A stretch of DNA of 64,000 nt from Mycobacterium sp. (lineage in GTDB: Bacteria > Actinomycetota > Actinomycetes > Mycobacteriales > Mycobacteriaceae), in NCBI GenBank assembly GCA_003987775.1, contig RXJD01000009.1, positions 62,001-126,000 of the forward strand, read 5' to 3'. Below the pieces are notes generated by a model. That model saw nothing but the letters and a program-made list of their open reading frames with translations. It made no database searches and was not told where the DNA came from. Of this stretch, positions 42,357 to 50,900 are shown piece by piece; within the stretch, counting starts at the first letter, position 1, and each line of letters starts with the position of its first letter. A program made the translations under genes and the position numbers.

Positions 42357-42429
42357 TGGAGCTAAGGGGACTCGAACCCCTGACCCCCACACTGCCAGTG
42401 TGGTGCGCTACCAGCTGCGCCATAGCCCC
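42357..42429 (-). tRNA. tRNA-Ala (anticodon GGC)
   Basis: The minus strand folds as a full 73-nt tRNA: acceptor GGGGCTA pairs with TAGCTCC, the anticodon arm is CACAC-TGGCAG-TGTG around GGC, and the T-arm contains GGGGTTCGAGTCCCC. CCA is not encoded (ACC-GAG follows). The 3' end faces the integrase gene, so the right attachment core probably lies in the T-arm and acceptor. No second copy of this 3' end was found to the left within the window. Confidence 0.93.
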
Positions 42430-42488
42430 TCGTGCTCATCGAAGCTACACCACCGGCCACACGCGTTCAAAACCGCTGGTGAGCATGG

Positions 42489-42512
42489 CGCGATATCACC
42501 GGTGATATCGCG
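42489..42512. promoter_or_regulatory. 24-bp perfect palindrome between tRNA-Ala and phosphoglucomutase
   Basis: The half-site CGCGATATCACC is followed directly by its exact complement, giving 24 bp of perfect symmetry without a loop. A zero-loop dyad is more like a protein-binding site than a terminator, and there is no T-tract. It shares GATATC elements with the antitoxin operator at 25407, but with different spacing. Confidence 0.5.
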
Positions 42513-42573
42513 TTCGCCGATGAGCCTGCACTTCCCCGGAGGTACTGGTGTGACGCATGTGATGCCACGCCGC

Positions 42574-44202
42574 CTACCCGATCACGGAATTGACCAGCTC
42601 CCGCGCCACCGCCTGAACTTCAGCCAGATGCTCCGGCCCCAGGAACGACTCGGCATAGATCTTGTAGACGTCCTCAGTCCCCGACGGCCGGGCGGCGAAC
42701 CAGGCGTTCGCTGTGGTCACCTTGAGCCCGCCCAACGGCGCACCATTGCCCGGCGCGGCCGTCAGCTTCGCCACGATCGGCTCCCCCGCCAGCTCCGTGG
42801 CGGTCACCTCCGAGGCCGACAACCGCCCGAGCCGGGCCTTCTGCTCACGGTCGGCGGACGCGTCCACCCGCGCATACACCGGCGCGCCGTACTTGGCGGT
42901 CAGCTGGGCATACCGCTGCGACGGCGTCAGACCGGTCACCGCGAGGATCTCCGAGGCCAGCAGCGCCAGGATGATCCCGTCCTTGTCGGTGGTCCACACT
43001 GAGCCGTCACGGCGCAGGAACGACGCCCCCGCCGACTCCTCACCGCCGAACCCGATGGTCCCGCCGATCAGCCCGTCGACGAACCACTTGAATCCGACCG
43101 GCACCTCCACCAGCTCGCGGCCGATGCCCGCCACCACGCGGTCGATGATCGACGAACTGACCGCCGTCTTGCCCACGCCCACCCCGGCCGGCCACGACGG
43201 CCGGTGGGTATAGAGGTAGTCGATCGCCACGGCCAGATAGTGGTTCGGGTTCAGCAGCCCACCGTCGGGTGTGACGATGCCGTGCCGGTCGGAGTCCGCG
43301 TCATTGCCGGTGGCGATCTGGTATCGGTCCCGGTTGGCAATCAGAGACGCCATTGCGTCCGGCGAGCTGCAGTCCATGCGGATCTTGCCGTCGTGGTCCA
43401 GCGTCATGAACCGCCACGTCGCGTCCACCAACGGATTGACCACCGTCAGATCCAGACGATGCCTCGAGGCGATCTCGGCCCAGTAGTCCACGCTGGCGCC
43501 GCCGAGCGGATCCGCGCCGATGCGCACCCCCGCCCCACGAATCGCGTCGATGTCGACCACATTGACCAGGTCGTCGACGTAGGCGCTCAGATAGTCGTGC
43601 CGCTGCACCGCCGCCAACGCACGAGACAGCGGCACCCGCCGCACCAACGACAAGTCTCGCAGAATCTCGTTGGCGCGCTTGGCAATCAGACCTGTCGCGG
43701 CACTGTCGGCGGGTCCGCCGTTGGGCGGGTTGTACTTGAATCCACCATCGGCCGGCGGGTTGTGTGAGGGAGTCACGACGATCCCGTCGGCCAGGCCCTC
43801 GGTCCGGCCCCGGTTGTAGGTCAGGATGGCATGGCTGATGGCCGGCGTCGGGGTATAGCGGTCCCGGGAATCAATCACCGCCACAACATCATTGGCGGCC
43901 AGTACCTCCAGCGCCGAGACCCATGCCGGCTCCGAAAGGCCATGGGTGTCGCGGCCGATGAACAACGGGCCGGTGGTCCCCTGCGCCGCGCGGTACTCGA
44001 CGATCGCCTGAGTGGTGGCCAGGATGTGCGCCTCGTTGAACGCACCATTCAATGCCGAACCCCGGTGACCCGAGGTCCCGAACACCACCTGTTGGGCGAC
44101 GTCGTCGGGATCGGGGGTAATCGTGTAGTACGCCGTCACCAGGTGAGGCAGATCGACGAGGTCTTCGGGCTGGGCCGGCTGACCGGCTCGCGGGTTGGCC
44201 AT
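42574..44202 (-). CDS. pgm: Phosphoglucomutase (alpha-D-glucose phosphate-specific)
   Basis: From ATG 44202 the protein has 542 residues; the frame extends to 44289 without support. The catalytic phosphoserine is S146 in [13 protein letters not shown], the same number as in E. coli Pgm; TSGHRG (43-48) contacts substrate phosphate, [10 protein letters not shown] binds Mg2+ and [10 protein letters not shown] binds sugar. It interconverts glucose-1-phosphate and glucose-6-phosphate for glycogen, trehalose and cell-wall sugar synthesis. It stands first in the conserved chromosomal block right of the tRNA and corresponds to M. tuberculosis pgmA (Rv3068c), next to crcB as here. Confidence 0.93.
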   Translation of the reverse strand: MANPRAGQPAQPEDLVDLPHLVTAYYTITPDPDDVAQQVVFGTSGHRGSALNGAFNEAHILATTQAIVEYRAAQGTTGPLFIGRDTHGLSEPAWVSALEVLAANDVVAVIDSRDRYTPTPAISHAILTYNRGRTEGLADGIVVTPSHNPPADGGFKYNPPNGGPADSAATGLIAKRANEILRDLSLVRRVPLSRALAAVQRHDYLSAYVDDLVNVVDIDAIRGAGVRIGADPLGGASVDYWAEIASRHRLDLTVVNPLVDATWRFMTLDHDGKIRMDCSSPDAMASLIANRDRYQIATGNDADSDRHGIVTPDGGLLNPNHYLAVAIDYLYTHRPSWPAGVGVGKTAVSSSIIDRVVAGIGRELVEVPVGFKWFVDGLIGGTIGFGGEESAGASFLRRDGSVWTTDKDGIILALLASEILAVTGLTPSQRYAQLTAKYGAPVYARVDASADREQKARLGRLSASEVTATELAGEPIVAKLTAAPGNGAPLGGLKVTTANAWFAARPSGTEDVYKIYAESFLGPEHLAEVQAVARELVNSVIG

Positions 44203-44282
44203 GGTCAACAATTCTGCCCGTAACCCGCGACACGCTTTAGGCTGCGTAGGCGCACAGTTGGCAGACCGGAAGGAAACAGCCC

Positions 44283-44678
44283 GTGGCACGGCCTGACTAT
44301 CGCGAGTTGGCGGCCATCTTCGCCGGCGGTGCGCTCGGCTCGCTGGCCCGGGCCGCCCTGGCCACCCTGGCCGTCCCCGATCCGGCGCGCTGGCCGTGGC
44401 CGACGTTCGTCGTCAACATCGTCGGCGCCTTCCTGGTGGGGTACTTCACCACAAGACTGCTGGAACGGCTGCCCTTGTCGAGCTATCGGCGCCCGCTGCT
44501 CGGCACCGGATTATGTGGCGGCTTAACCACCTTCTCCACCATGCAGGTCGAAACCATCAAGATGATCGAACACGGTCACTGGGCGCTGGCTGCCACCTAC
44601 ACCGTCGTCAGCATCGCGCTGGGTCTGGTGGCGGTATACCTGGCCACCGCCCTGGTACGCCGGGTGCGCATCCGATGA
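44283..44678 (+). CDS. crcB: Fluoride ion channel subunit CrcB/Fluc (first copy)
   Basis: The 131-residue protein has four membrane helices. The Fluc signature [12 protein letters not shown] lies at about residues 78-89, and [14 protein letters not shown] carries the conserved asparagine. It starts with GTG preceded by GGAAGGA (7-bp spacing). Fluc channels export fluoride as dual-topology dimers; pairs of adjacent genes, as here, form heterodimers. Its stop overlaps the second crcB start (ATGA, 44675-44678). No fluoride riboswitch pattern was seen in the 80 bp upstream. Confidence 0.92.
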   Translation: MARPDYRELAAIFAGGALGSLARAALATLAVPDPARWPWPTFVVNIVGAFLVGYFTTRLLERLPLSSYRRPLLGTGLCGGLTTFSTMQVETIKMIEHGHWALAATYTVVSIALGLVAVYLATALVRRVRIR

Positions 44679-45043
44679 CGACAGTCCTGGTCTGGCTGGG
44701 CGTCATGCTCATCGGCGGTATCGGTTCGGTGACAAGGTTTCTGGTGGATCGCACGGTGGCCCGTCGGGTGAGCCGCCCGTTCCCGTACGGCACCCTGACC
44801 GTCAACATCACCGGTGCCGCCCTGCTCGGGTTCCTCAGCAGTCTGGCTTTGCCCAAGGACGTGTCCCTGCTGATCGGAACCGCGTTCGTCGGCGCCTACA
44901 CCACGTTCTCCACCTGGATGCTGGAAACCCAGCGCCTCAGCGAGGAACGTCAGATGCTGGCGGCGTTCGCCAACATCGCCGTCAGTGTGCTGCTCGGACT
45001 GGGCGCGGTGCTGCTGGGACAATCGATCGCGGGGTTGATATGA
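44675..45043 (+). CDS. crcB: Fluoride ion channel subunit CrcB/Fluc (second copy)
   Basis: The 122-residue, four-helix protein has the conserved [16 protein letters not shown] and [14 protein letters not shown] motifs (asparagine and the phenylalanine/threonine filter). It has the opposite charge distribution at its ends to the first copy, as expected for a heterodimeric channel with antiparallel subunits. Both ends overlap its neighbours (44675-44678 and 45040-45043), so crcB-crcB-DUF190 is one transcript. Confidence 0.92.
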   Translation: MTTVLVWLGVMLIGGIGSVTRFLVDRTVARRVSRPFPYGTLTVNITGAALLGFLSSLALPKDVSLLIGTAFVGAYTTFSTWMLETQRLSEERQMLAAFANIAVSVLLGLGAVLLGQSIAGLI

Positions 45044-46137
45044 GCGAGAAGTGCCTCAAGCTGACCGCGTACTTCGGCGAGCGCCAGCGTGCCGTCGGCA
45101 AACCACGGCGCTTCCTGGCCGACGAAATGCTGGACCTGTTCGGCGCTCGCGGCCTGGCAACCAGCGTGATGATGCGTGGGGTCGCGAGTTTCGGACCCAC
45201 CGGCGGCCTGCACAGTGACGTGTCGCTGAGCCTGTCCGAGGATCCACCGGTGACCATCGTCGCCGTCGACGTCGAATCCAAGATCCGGGGCCTGGTGGAC
45301 GACGTCACCGCCATGACGGGCCACGGGCTGGTCACCCTGGAACGCGCCCGCCTCATCACCCGCGACAGCGGAACCGACGCACTCAGTGAAATCGACAGCC
45401 GCACCGGAGACGCCGCCAAGCTCACCATCTACGTGGGCCGGCAGGTACGCATCGCTGGAAAGCCGGCCCACCTGGCCGTCTGCGACCTGCTCTACAGTCA
45501 CGGGTTTGCCGGCGCCACAGTCCTTCTCGGCGTCGACGGCACCGCATACGGTCAGCGGCAGCGGGCCAGGTTCTTCGGCCGCAACGTCAATGTGCCGCAG
45601 ATGATCATCGGCATCGGGCTGCCCCCGCAGGTCTCGGCCGCGGCGGCCGAACTTGCCTCAGTGTTGCCGGACCCATTGCTGACGATCGAGCGGGTGCGGC
45701 TGTGCAAACGCGACGGCGAATTGTTCGCCCGCCCACAGGAGCTACCGCCTACCGACAGCCAGGGACGCACGTTGTGGCAGAAGCTGATGGTGCACACCGC
45801 CGACGGCGACAGCGAGGAGGGTCAGCCCATCCACCGAGCGATCGTGCAGCAGCTGATGCGCTCCCGGACGGCCCGGGGCGCGACGGTGCTACGCGGCACC
45901 TGGGGCTTTCACGGAAACCATAAACCGCACGGAGACAAGCTTTTTCAGATCACCCGCAAGGTGCCGCTGATGACGATTGTGGTCGACACCCCCGATGCGA
46001 TCGCCCGCAGCTTCACCGTCATCGACGATGTGACGGCCCGCCACGGACTGGTCACCAGCGAGATGGTGCCGGCGGCCATGTCGCTGGACGGCTCGCCGCG
46101 CACCCCCGAGACACCGCTGGCCGAATACGACTACTGA
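45040..46137 (+). CDS. Three tandem DUF190 domains
   Basis: The 365-residue protein repeats one fold three times: residues about 3-110 (LKLTAYFGERQRAVGKPRRF and ATSVMMRGVASFG), 126-225 (KLTIYVGRQVRIAGKP and GATVLLGVDG) and 245-350 (MVHTADGDSEEGQP and GATVLRGTWGFHG). DUF190 is a ferredoxin-like PII-type fold often encoded with crcB; single-domain members are usual, and PII-like folds work as trimers. A built-in triple repeat may therefore form a covalent trimer that regulates the fluoride channel. It overlaps the second crcB gene. Confidence 0.88.
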   Translation: MSEKCLKLTAYFGERQRAVGKPRRFLADEMLDLFGARGLATSVMMRGVASFGPTGGLHSDVSLSLSEDPPVTIVAVDVESKIRGLVDDVTAMTGHGLVTLERARLITRDSGTDALSEIDSRTGDAAKLTIYVGRQVRIAGKPAHLAVCDLLYSHGFAGATVLLGVDGTAYGQRQRARFFGRNVNVPQMIIGIGLPPQVSAAAAELASVLPDPLLTIERVRLCKRDGELFARPQELPPTDSQGRTLWQKLMVHTADGDSEEGQPIHRAIVQQLMRSRTARGATVLRGTWGFHGNHKPHGDKLFQITRKVPLMTIVVDTPDAIARSFTVIDDVTARHGLVTSEMVPAAMSLDGSPRTPETPLAEYDY

Positions 46138-46161
46138 GCCTCACGCAGGGTCCCGGTCTGT

Positions 46162-47031
46162 TCATAGCGCGGATTTCCATTCGGCTGCCAAATCCGAAAT
46201 CCATTCGGGCACGGCGTCGGCGCTGCCCGGTGGTGACTCGACCAGTACCAGCTCGTCGACACCCAGCTCGGCCAGGGCGCCGACATCGTCAACCCGGGGT
46301 GCCGCCAGGGCGACCGCCAGCCGCAAGCCGGCCGAGTCGCGTCCGGATTCGCCGACCAGCCTCTTGAGCCGCCCGATGCGGTCCCGCACCTCGTCGAGGC
46401 TGTCGAGGTTGAAACCGTACCAACCGTCGCCCCAGGCAGCGACACGACGCAGCGCGGCCTCGCTGTTACCCCCGACCACGACGGGGATACCCTGCTTCGC
46501 AACGGGTTTGGGGTTCACCCTGATCGAGTCGAAGGCGGCGAACTGCCCGTCGAACGACGCGATGTCCTCGCGCCACAGGGTGCGCATGGCGGCGACGTAC
46601 TCGGCGGTGCGCGCCGCGCGCCGCTCGAACGGAACCCCGAGTGCTTCGAACTCCTCCCGGGACCATCCGACGCCGATACCGAGCGTCAGCCGCCCGCCGC
46701 TGAGCCTGTCCAGACTGGCCGCCTGCTTGGCCACGATCACCGGGTTGTGCTCGGGGAGCAACAACACGCCGGTCGCCAGCCGGATCCGGCTGGACGCCGC
46801 CGCGGCAAAGCTCAGGGCGATCAAAGGGTCCAGCCAGTCAGCTTCTGCGGGAACTGCGATCACACCGCTGTCGGAGTACGGGTAGCGGGACGTGGCATCG
46901 TCCACCATCACGACGTGCTCGCCCGCCCAGAGGGTGGCAAACCCGTGGCGTTCCGCCGCGGCGGCGACGGCGTCGATCACCCTGCGGTCAGCGCCGGACC
47001 CGATTCCCAGCGCATGCAATCCGAGTTGCAT
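46162..47031 (-). CDS. LLM class F420-dependent oxidoreductase
   Basis: The protein has 289 residues. It has the luciferase-like barrel pattern: FATLWAGEHVVMVDD, RIRLATGVLLLPEHNP, SGGRLTLGIGVGWSREEFEALG and PVVVGGNSEAALRRVAA. The WSREEFEALG segment and the GxGVGW phosphate loop are typical of F420-dependent rather than FMN enzymes. The target molecule is unknown. It matches the position of Rv3072c, convergent with the DUF190 gene and followed by DUF488. Confidence 0.87.
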   Translation of the reverse strand: MQLGLHALGIGSGADRRVIDAVAAAAERHGFATLWAGEHVVMVDDATSRYPYSDSGVIAVPAEADWLDPLIALSFAAAASSRIRLATGVLLLPEHNPVIVAKQAASLDRLSGGRLTLGIGVGWSREEFEALGVPFERRAARTAEYVAAMRTLWREDIASFDGQFAAFDSIRVNPKPVAKQGIPVVVGGNSEAALRRVAAWGDGWYGFNLDSLDEVRDRIGRLKRLVGESGRDSAGLRLAVALAAPRVDDVGALAELGVDELVLVESPPGSADAVPEWISDLAAEWKSAL

Positions 47032-47052
47032 GCGCTGATCGTCTCACGGGAG

Positions 47053-47400
47053 TCAGCGGGTCTCGAGGAGCTTGGCCAGGACGGCGGCATCACTGCCCTG
47101 CAGGTCCCGGCTCGCGGTCACCAGGGTGACCGTGCCCCGCCGGGCCAGTTCGCGCAGATCTGCCAGCGCCGCGTTGCCGGCCAGCTCGGCCTCGTAGCGG
47201 GCCGCGAACTCGTCGAACCGTTCCGGCTGGTGGTTGTACCACTGCCGCAGTTCGCTGGACGGCGCAACGTCCTTGCGCCAGATGCCCACCCGCGGGTCGT
47301 CCTTGCGGATGCCGCGCGGCCAGAGGCGATCGACGAGGACACGCTGTCCGTCCCGCGGGGTGACGTCAGCGTAGACCCGGTCGATGCGAACTGCGGGCAC
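47053..47400 (-). CDS. DUF488 family protein
   Basis: The 115-residue protein has the DUF488 landmarks: an early VYADVTPRDGQRVLVDRLWPRGI, then a helix WYNHQPERFDEFAARYEAEL-like stretch and a late TLVTASRD. The family is small, of unknown biochemical role, and sometimes annotated with iron-sulfur or uracil-DNA-like genes. It lies 7 bp downstream of the CitE-like gene and 21 bp upstream of the LLM gene on the same strand. Position matches Rv3073c. Confidence 0.87.
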   Translation of the reverse strand: MPAVRIDRVYADVTPRDGQRVLVDRLWPRGIRKDDPRVGIWRKDVAPSSELRQWYNHQPERFDEFAARYEAELAGNAALADLRELARRGTVTLVTASRDLQGSDAAVLAKLLETR

Positions 47401-47406
47401 GGCCGA

Positions 47407-48324
47407 TCAGTAGTGATAGGTGTCCGAGGGCGCCGGCGAGTGCACCTGTTCGTCCTCGAACTCCGATGCCACGATGCCGTAGGACCTGGCCAGATCGAGG
47501 ATCTTGGTGGCGCGGGCGATGCGGGGCAGGTCCGATCCATTGCGGATCTCTCCCCCGTCACGCTCGAACTCGGCGAAAAACTCCTTGGCCCAACCGATTT
47601 CATCCTGAGACGGGGACAGACCCTCGTTCACCACGGCACACTGGTCCGGTGACAGGCAGATCTTTCCGGTCATGCCGAACTCGACGGAGACCGCGGTCGC
47701 CTCGATCAGCTTCAGCGGGTTCGAGCCGATGGTGGGGCCGTCGATCGCACTGGGCAGCCCCGCCGCCTTGGCCGCGATGGTGAACCGGGAGCGCGCGTAG
47801 GCCAGGGTGGCCGGTTCTTCGCCGAAGCCGGTGTCACGCCGGAAGTCGCCAATGCCGAAGGCGAGCCGGAAGGTGCCCTTGGCCGCCGCGATCTCGGTGA
47901 TGCGCTCGAGCCCACGGGCGGTTTCCACCAGCGCCACGATCGGCACATTCGGCAGGCGCTTGGCGGTCTCGGTGACGTGATCCACCGATTCGACCATCGC
48001 CAGCATCACCCCGCCCACCGGCGTATCGGCGAGTTTCGCGAGGTCGTCGGCCCACCAGGGAGTGCCGAAACCATTCACCCGGACCCAGTCGTTGCGGTCG
48101 TCGCCCAGCCACCGGACCACATTGTCGCGGGCACTGACCTTGTCCTTGGGCGCCACCGCGTCCTCGATGTCGAACACCACGATGTCGGCGCGGGAGTGCG
48201 ACGCCGCCTGGAACCGGTCGGCATGCGTGCCGTTGACCAACAGCCAGCTCCGGGCCAGGACCGGATCGATGCGTGAGCCGACGTCGGCGGGATCCGTCGC
48301 GTCGTAATTGGCTTGGTCATACAT
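47407..48324 (-). CDS. HpcH/HpaI aldolase/CoA ester lyase family (CitE-like)
   Basis: From ATG 48324 the protein has 305 residues (an ATG at 48372 would add 16). It shows the TIM-barrel pattern SWLLVNGTHADRF, DIVVFDIEDAVAPKDK (metal-binding E-D), IVALVETARGLERI and FRLAFGIGDFRRDTG. CitE-like proteins cleave citramalyl- or malyl-CoA-type thioesters with Mg2+. It is divergent from the SRPBCC gene at 48538 and heads a minus-strand group with DUF488 and the LLM enzyme. It matches Rv3075c in position. Confidence 0.88.
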   Translation of the reverse strand: MYDQANYDATDPADVGSRIDPVLARSWLLVNGTHADRFQAASHSRADIVVFDIEDAVAPKDKVSARDNVVRWLGDDRNDWVRVNGFGTPWWADDLAKLADTPVGGVMLAMVESVDHVTETAKRLPNVPIVALVETARGLERITEIAAAKGTFRLAFGIGDFRRDTGFGEEPATLAYARSRFTIAAKAAGLPSAIDGPTIGSNPLKLIEATAVSVEFGMTGKICLSPDQCAVVNEGLSPSQDEIGWAKEFFAEFERDGGEIRNGSDLPRIARATKILDLARSYGIVASEFEDEQVHSPAPSDTYHY

Positions 48325-48537
48325 TGCGTGCTCTGCCGCCTTTTTCTGCCGGTCGGTGTCGTGATCGCCCATTACCGTAGCGACAGTGCGGCCGTCCTGG
48401 GAAAACCAGACCTCCCCCGGGGCACCTTCACGCAGGAGAAAACGCAGCTAGCGGGCACTCCGTGCGGCTCGCCGGGTCCCACCGCCCGAATGTCGCTCGA
48501 TTCCGAATCCCCGACAACCGTGACGCCATGGTGTTGG

Positions 48538-48996
48538 ATGGCGGGCGTGGGAGATATCAGCCGCAGTCGGACCATCGCGGCGCAGCCGCAGGCTATCTGG
48601 GATGTCCTCGCCGACTTCGGCGCGCTGAGTTCCTGGGCGGACGGCATCGACCACTCCTGCATCCTCAATCACGGTCCCGACGGAGCGCCGCTGGGCACCA
48701 CCCGCCGGGTACAGGTGGGCCCCAACACCCTGGTCGAGCGCATCACCGAGTTCGACCCGCCCGCGACGCTCGCCTACGACATCGAAGGCCTGCCGGCGCG
48801 GCTACGCAGGGTGGCCAACCGCTGGACGCTGCGACCGGTGGGCGCCCAGACCGCGGTCGCCCTGATCAGCACCGTCGAGGTGGGAACGAACCGCCCGGCC
48901 CGCATGGCTGAATGGGTGGCGCTGCGGGTGCTGGCCAAGCAGTCCGATGCGCTGCTTGCCGGATTGGCACAACGAATGGAGAACGCGCATGTCTGA
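48538..48996 (+). CDS. SRPBCC family protein
   Basis: From ATG 48538 the protein has 152 residues; the frame is open to 48313 but begins with unrelated sequence. The SRPBCC pattern is visible as SRTIAAQPQAIWDVLADFGA, VQVGPNTLVERITEFDPP and RWTLRPVGAQTAVAL, ending in a long helix. It is likely to bind a hydrophobic ligand or act on it. The last 8 bp overlap the sulfatase start, suggesting co-transcription. Position matches Rv3076. Confidence 0.8.
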   Translation: MAGVGDISRSRTIAAQPQAIWDVLADFGALSSWADGIDHSCILNHGPDGAPLGTTRRVQVGPNTLVERITEFDPPATLAYDIEGLPARLRRVANRWTLRPVGAQTAVALISTVEVGTNRPARMAEWVALRVLAKQSDALLAGLAQRMENAHV

Positions 48997-50791
48997 CCGC
49001 CCCGACATCGTCATCGTGATGACCGACGAGGAACGGGCGGCCCCGCCGTACGAGACCGACGAATTGTCGGCCTGGCGCCGGCAGACGCTCACCGGTCGTC
49101 GCTGGTTCGACGAGCACGGCGTTAACTTCACGCGGCACTACACCGGCTCGCTGGCCTGCGTGCCGAGCCGTCCGACGATCTTCACCGGCCACTATCCCGA
49201 CCTGCACGGCGTCACGCAGACCGACGGCATCGGCAAGCGCTTCGACGACTCGCGACTGCGCTGGCTGCGCCCGGGCGAGGTGCCGACGCTGGGCAACTGG
49301 TTCCGCGCCGCGGGCTATGACACCCACTACGACGGCAAGTGGCACATCTCGCACGCCGACCTCGAGGACCCGGCGACCGGCGGATCACTGGCCACCAACG
49401 ACGACGACGGCGTCGTCGACCAGGCCGCGGTACAGCGCTACCTCGACGCCGACCGACTGGATGCGTACGGCTTCTCCGGCTGGGTGGGCCCCGAACCGCA
49501 CGGTGCGGGCAACGCCAACAGCGGCTACCGCCGCGACCCGCTGATCGCCGACCGGGTCGTCGCCTGGCTCGAAGACCGATATGCCCGGCGCCGTGCCGGC
49601 GACGCGGATGCGCTGCGGCCCTTCCTGCTGGTGGCCAGCTTCGTCAACCCGCACGACATCGTGTTGTTCCCGGCCTGGGTGCGGCGCAGCCCGATCCAGC
49701 CCTCTCCGCTGGACCCACCGCAGGTGCCACCGCCACCCACCGCGGATGAGGATCTGTCCACCAAGCCGGCCGCGCAGATCGCCTTCCGCGAGGCCTACTA
49801 CTCCGGGTACGGTCCGTCGCCGGCGATCAGCCGCACCTACAAGCGCAACTTGCAGCGCTATCGCGACCTGTACTACCGCCTGCACGCTGAGGTGGACGCG
49901 CCGATCGACCGGGTGCGCCGTGCGGTCACCGAGGGCGGCTCGGAGAATGCGGTGCTGGTGCGTACCTCCGACCACGGTGACCTGCTCGGAGCGCACGGCG
50001 GCCTGCACCAGAAGTGGTTCAACCTGTACGACGAGGCCACCCGGGTGCCGTTCGTGATCGCCCGCATCGGCGCGGATGCGACTGCGGCGCGCACCGTTGC
50101 GGCACCGACGTCCCACGTCGACCTGGTGCCGACGCTGCTCGGCGCGGCCGGCGTCGACGTCGACGCCGTGGCGGCCCAACTTGCCGAGTCATTCTCCGAG
50201 GTGCACCCGTTGCCCGGCCGGGACCTGATGCCGGTGGTGGACGGTGCTCCCGCCGACGAGGACCGCGCCGTCTACCTGATGACCCGCGACAATGTGCTCG
50301 AAGGCGACACCGGCGCGTCGGCGCTGTCCCGGCAACTGGGCCGTGACGTGAACCCTCCTGCGCCACTTCGGATTAAGCTTCCCGCGCACGTGGCCTCCAA
50401 CTTCGAGGGCCTGGTCGTGCGGGTGGCGGTTGAGGACGGCGGCTCGGGGCATCTGTGGAAACTGGTGCGCACCTTCGACGATCCGGCCACCTGGACCGAG
50501 CCCGGCGTACGTCACCTGGCCGCCAACGGGATCGGCGGCGAGGCCTACCGCACCGACCCGATCGACGACCAGTGGGAGCTCTACGACCTGACCGTCGATC
50601 CCGTTGAGGCACAGAACCGTTGGACCGACCCCGATTTGCACGACCTGCGGCAGCACCTGCGGATGCAACTCAAGCAGGCCCGGGCCTCGGCGGTGCCGGA
50701 GCGCAATCAACCGTGGCCGTACGTCAACCGACAGCCTCCGACCGGCGAGTCCGAGGGCCTGGTGCGCCGGGTGCTGGGGCGCTTCCGCTAG
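48989..50791 (+). CDS. Sulfatase (formylglycine-dependent)
   Basis: From ATG 48989 the protein has 600 residues. The sulfatase signature LACVPSRPTIFTGHYP contains C57 in C-x-P-S-R, which the formylglycine-generating enzyme converts to the catalytic aldehyde. Metal residues appear in the N-terminal VIVMTDEE and in RTSDHGDLLGAHGG. No signal peptide is present, so it acts in the cytoplasm. It hydrolyses a sulfate ester of unknown identity. Position matches the Rv3077 sulfatase. The small hydrolase that follows it in M. tuberculosis is replaced here by a flavin monooxygenase. Confidence 0.9.
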   Translation: MSDRPDIVIVMTDEERAAPPYETDELSAWRRQTLTGRRWFDEHGVNFTRHYTGSLACVPSRPTIFTGHYPDLHGVTQTDGIGKRFDDSRLRWLRPGEVPTLGNWFRAAGYDTHYDGKWHISHADLEDPATGGSLATNDDDGVVDQAAVQRYLDADRLDAYGFSGWVGPEPHGAGNANSGYRRDPLIADRVVAWLEDRYARRRAGDADALRPFLLVASFVNPHDIVLFPAWVRRSPIQPSPLDPPQVPPPPTADEDLSTKPAAQIAFREAYYSGYGPSPAISRTYKRNLQRYRDLYYRLHAEVDAPIDRVRRAVTEGGSENAVLVRTSDHGDLLGAHGGLHQKWFNLYDEATRVPFVIARIGADATAARTVAAPTSHVDLVPTLLGAAGVDVDAVAAQLAESFSEVHPLPGRDLMPVVDGAPADEDRAVYLMTRDNVLEGDTGASALSRQLGRDVNPPAPLRIKLPAHVASNFEGLVVRVAVEDGGSGHLWKLVRTFDDPATWTEPGVRHLAANGIGGEAYRTDPIDDQWELYDLTVDPVEAQNRWTDPDLHDLRQHLRMQLKQARASAVPERNQPWPYVNRQPPTGESEGLVRRVLGRFR

Positions 50792-50900
50792 GGCTGGCAT
50801 CGAAATTGCGGTAGTGGTCGCGTCTTCGCCATAGTGACGACCGTGGCGGCAATCTCGGCGCGGGCGGCCATCCGAGGGCACTTCGTGCGAAGGTGGCACG

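Noticed and set aside
42046..43002. 318-codon frame crossing the tRNA-Ala gene
   Set aside because: It runs across the tRNA and two genes on the other strand and includes a tRNA-derived GTRTPDP-like stretch.
44203..44282. Possible fluoride riboswitch upstream of crcB
   Set aside because: The GGCGAUG-type core and pseudoknot elements of the fluoride riboswitch are not visible in the 80-bp gap.
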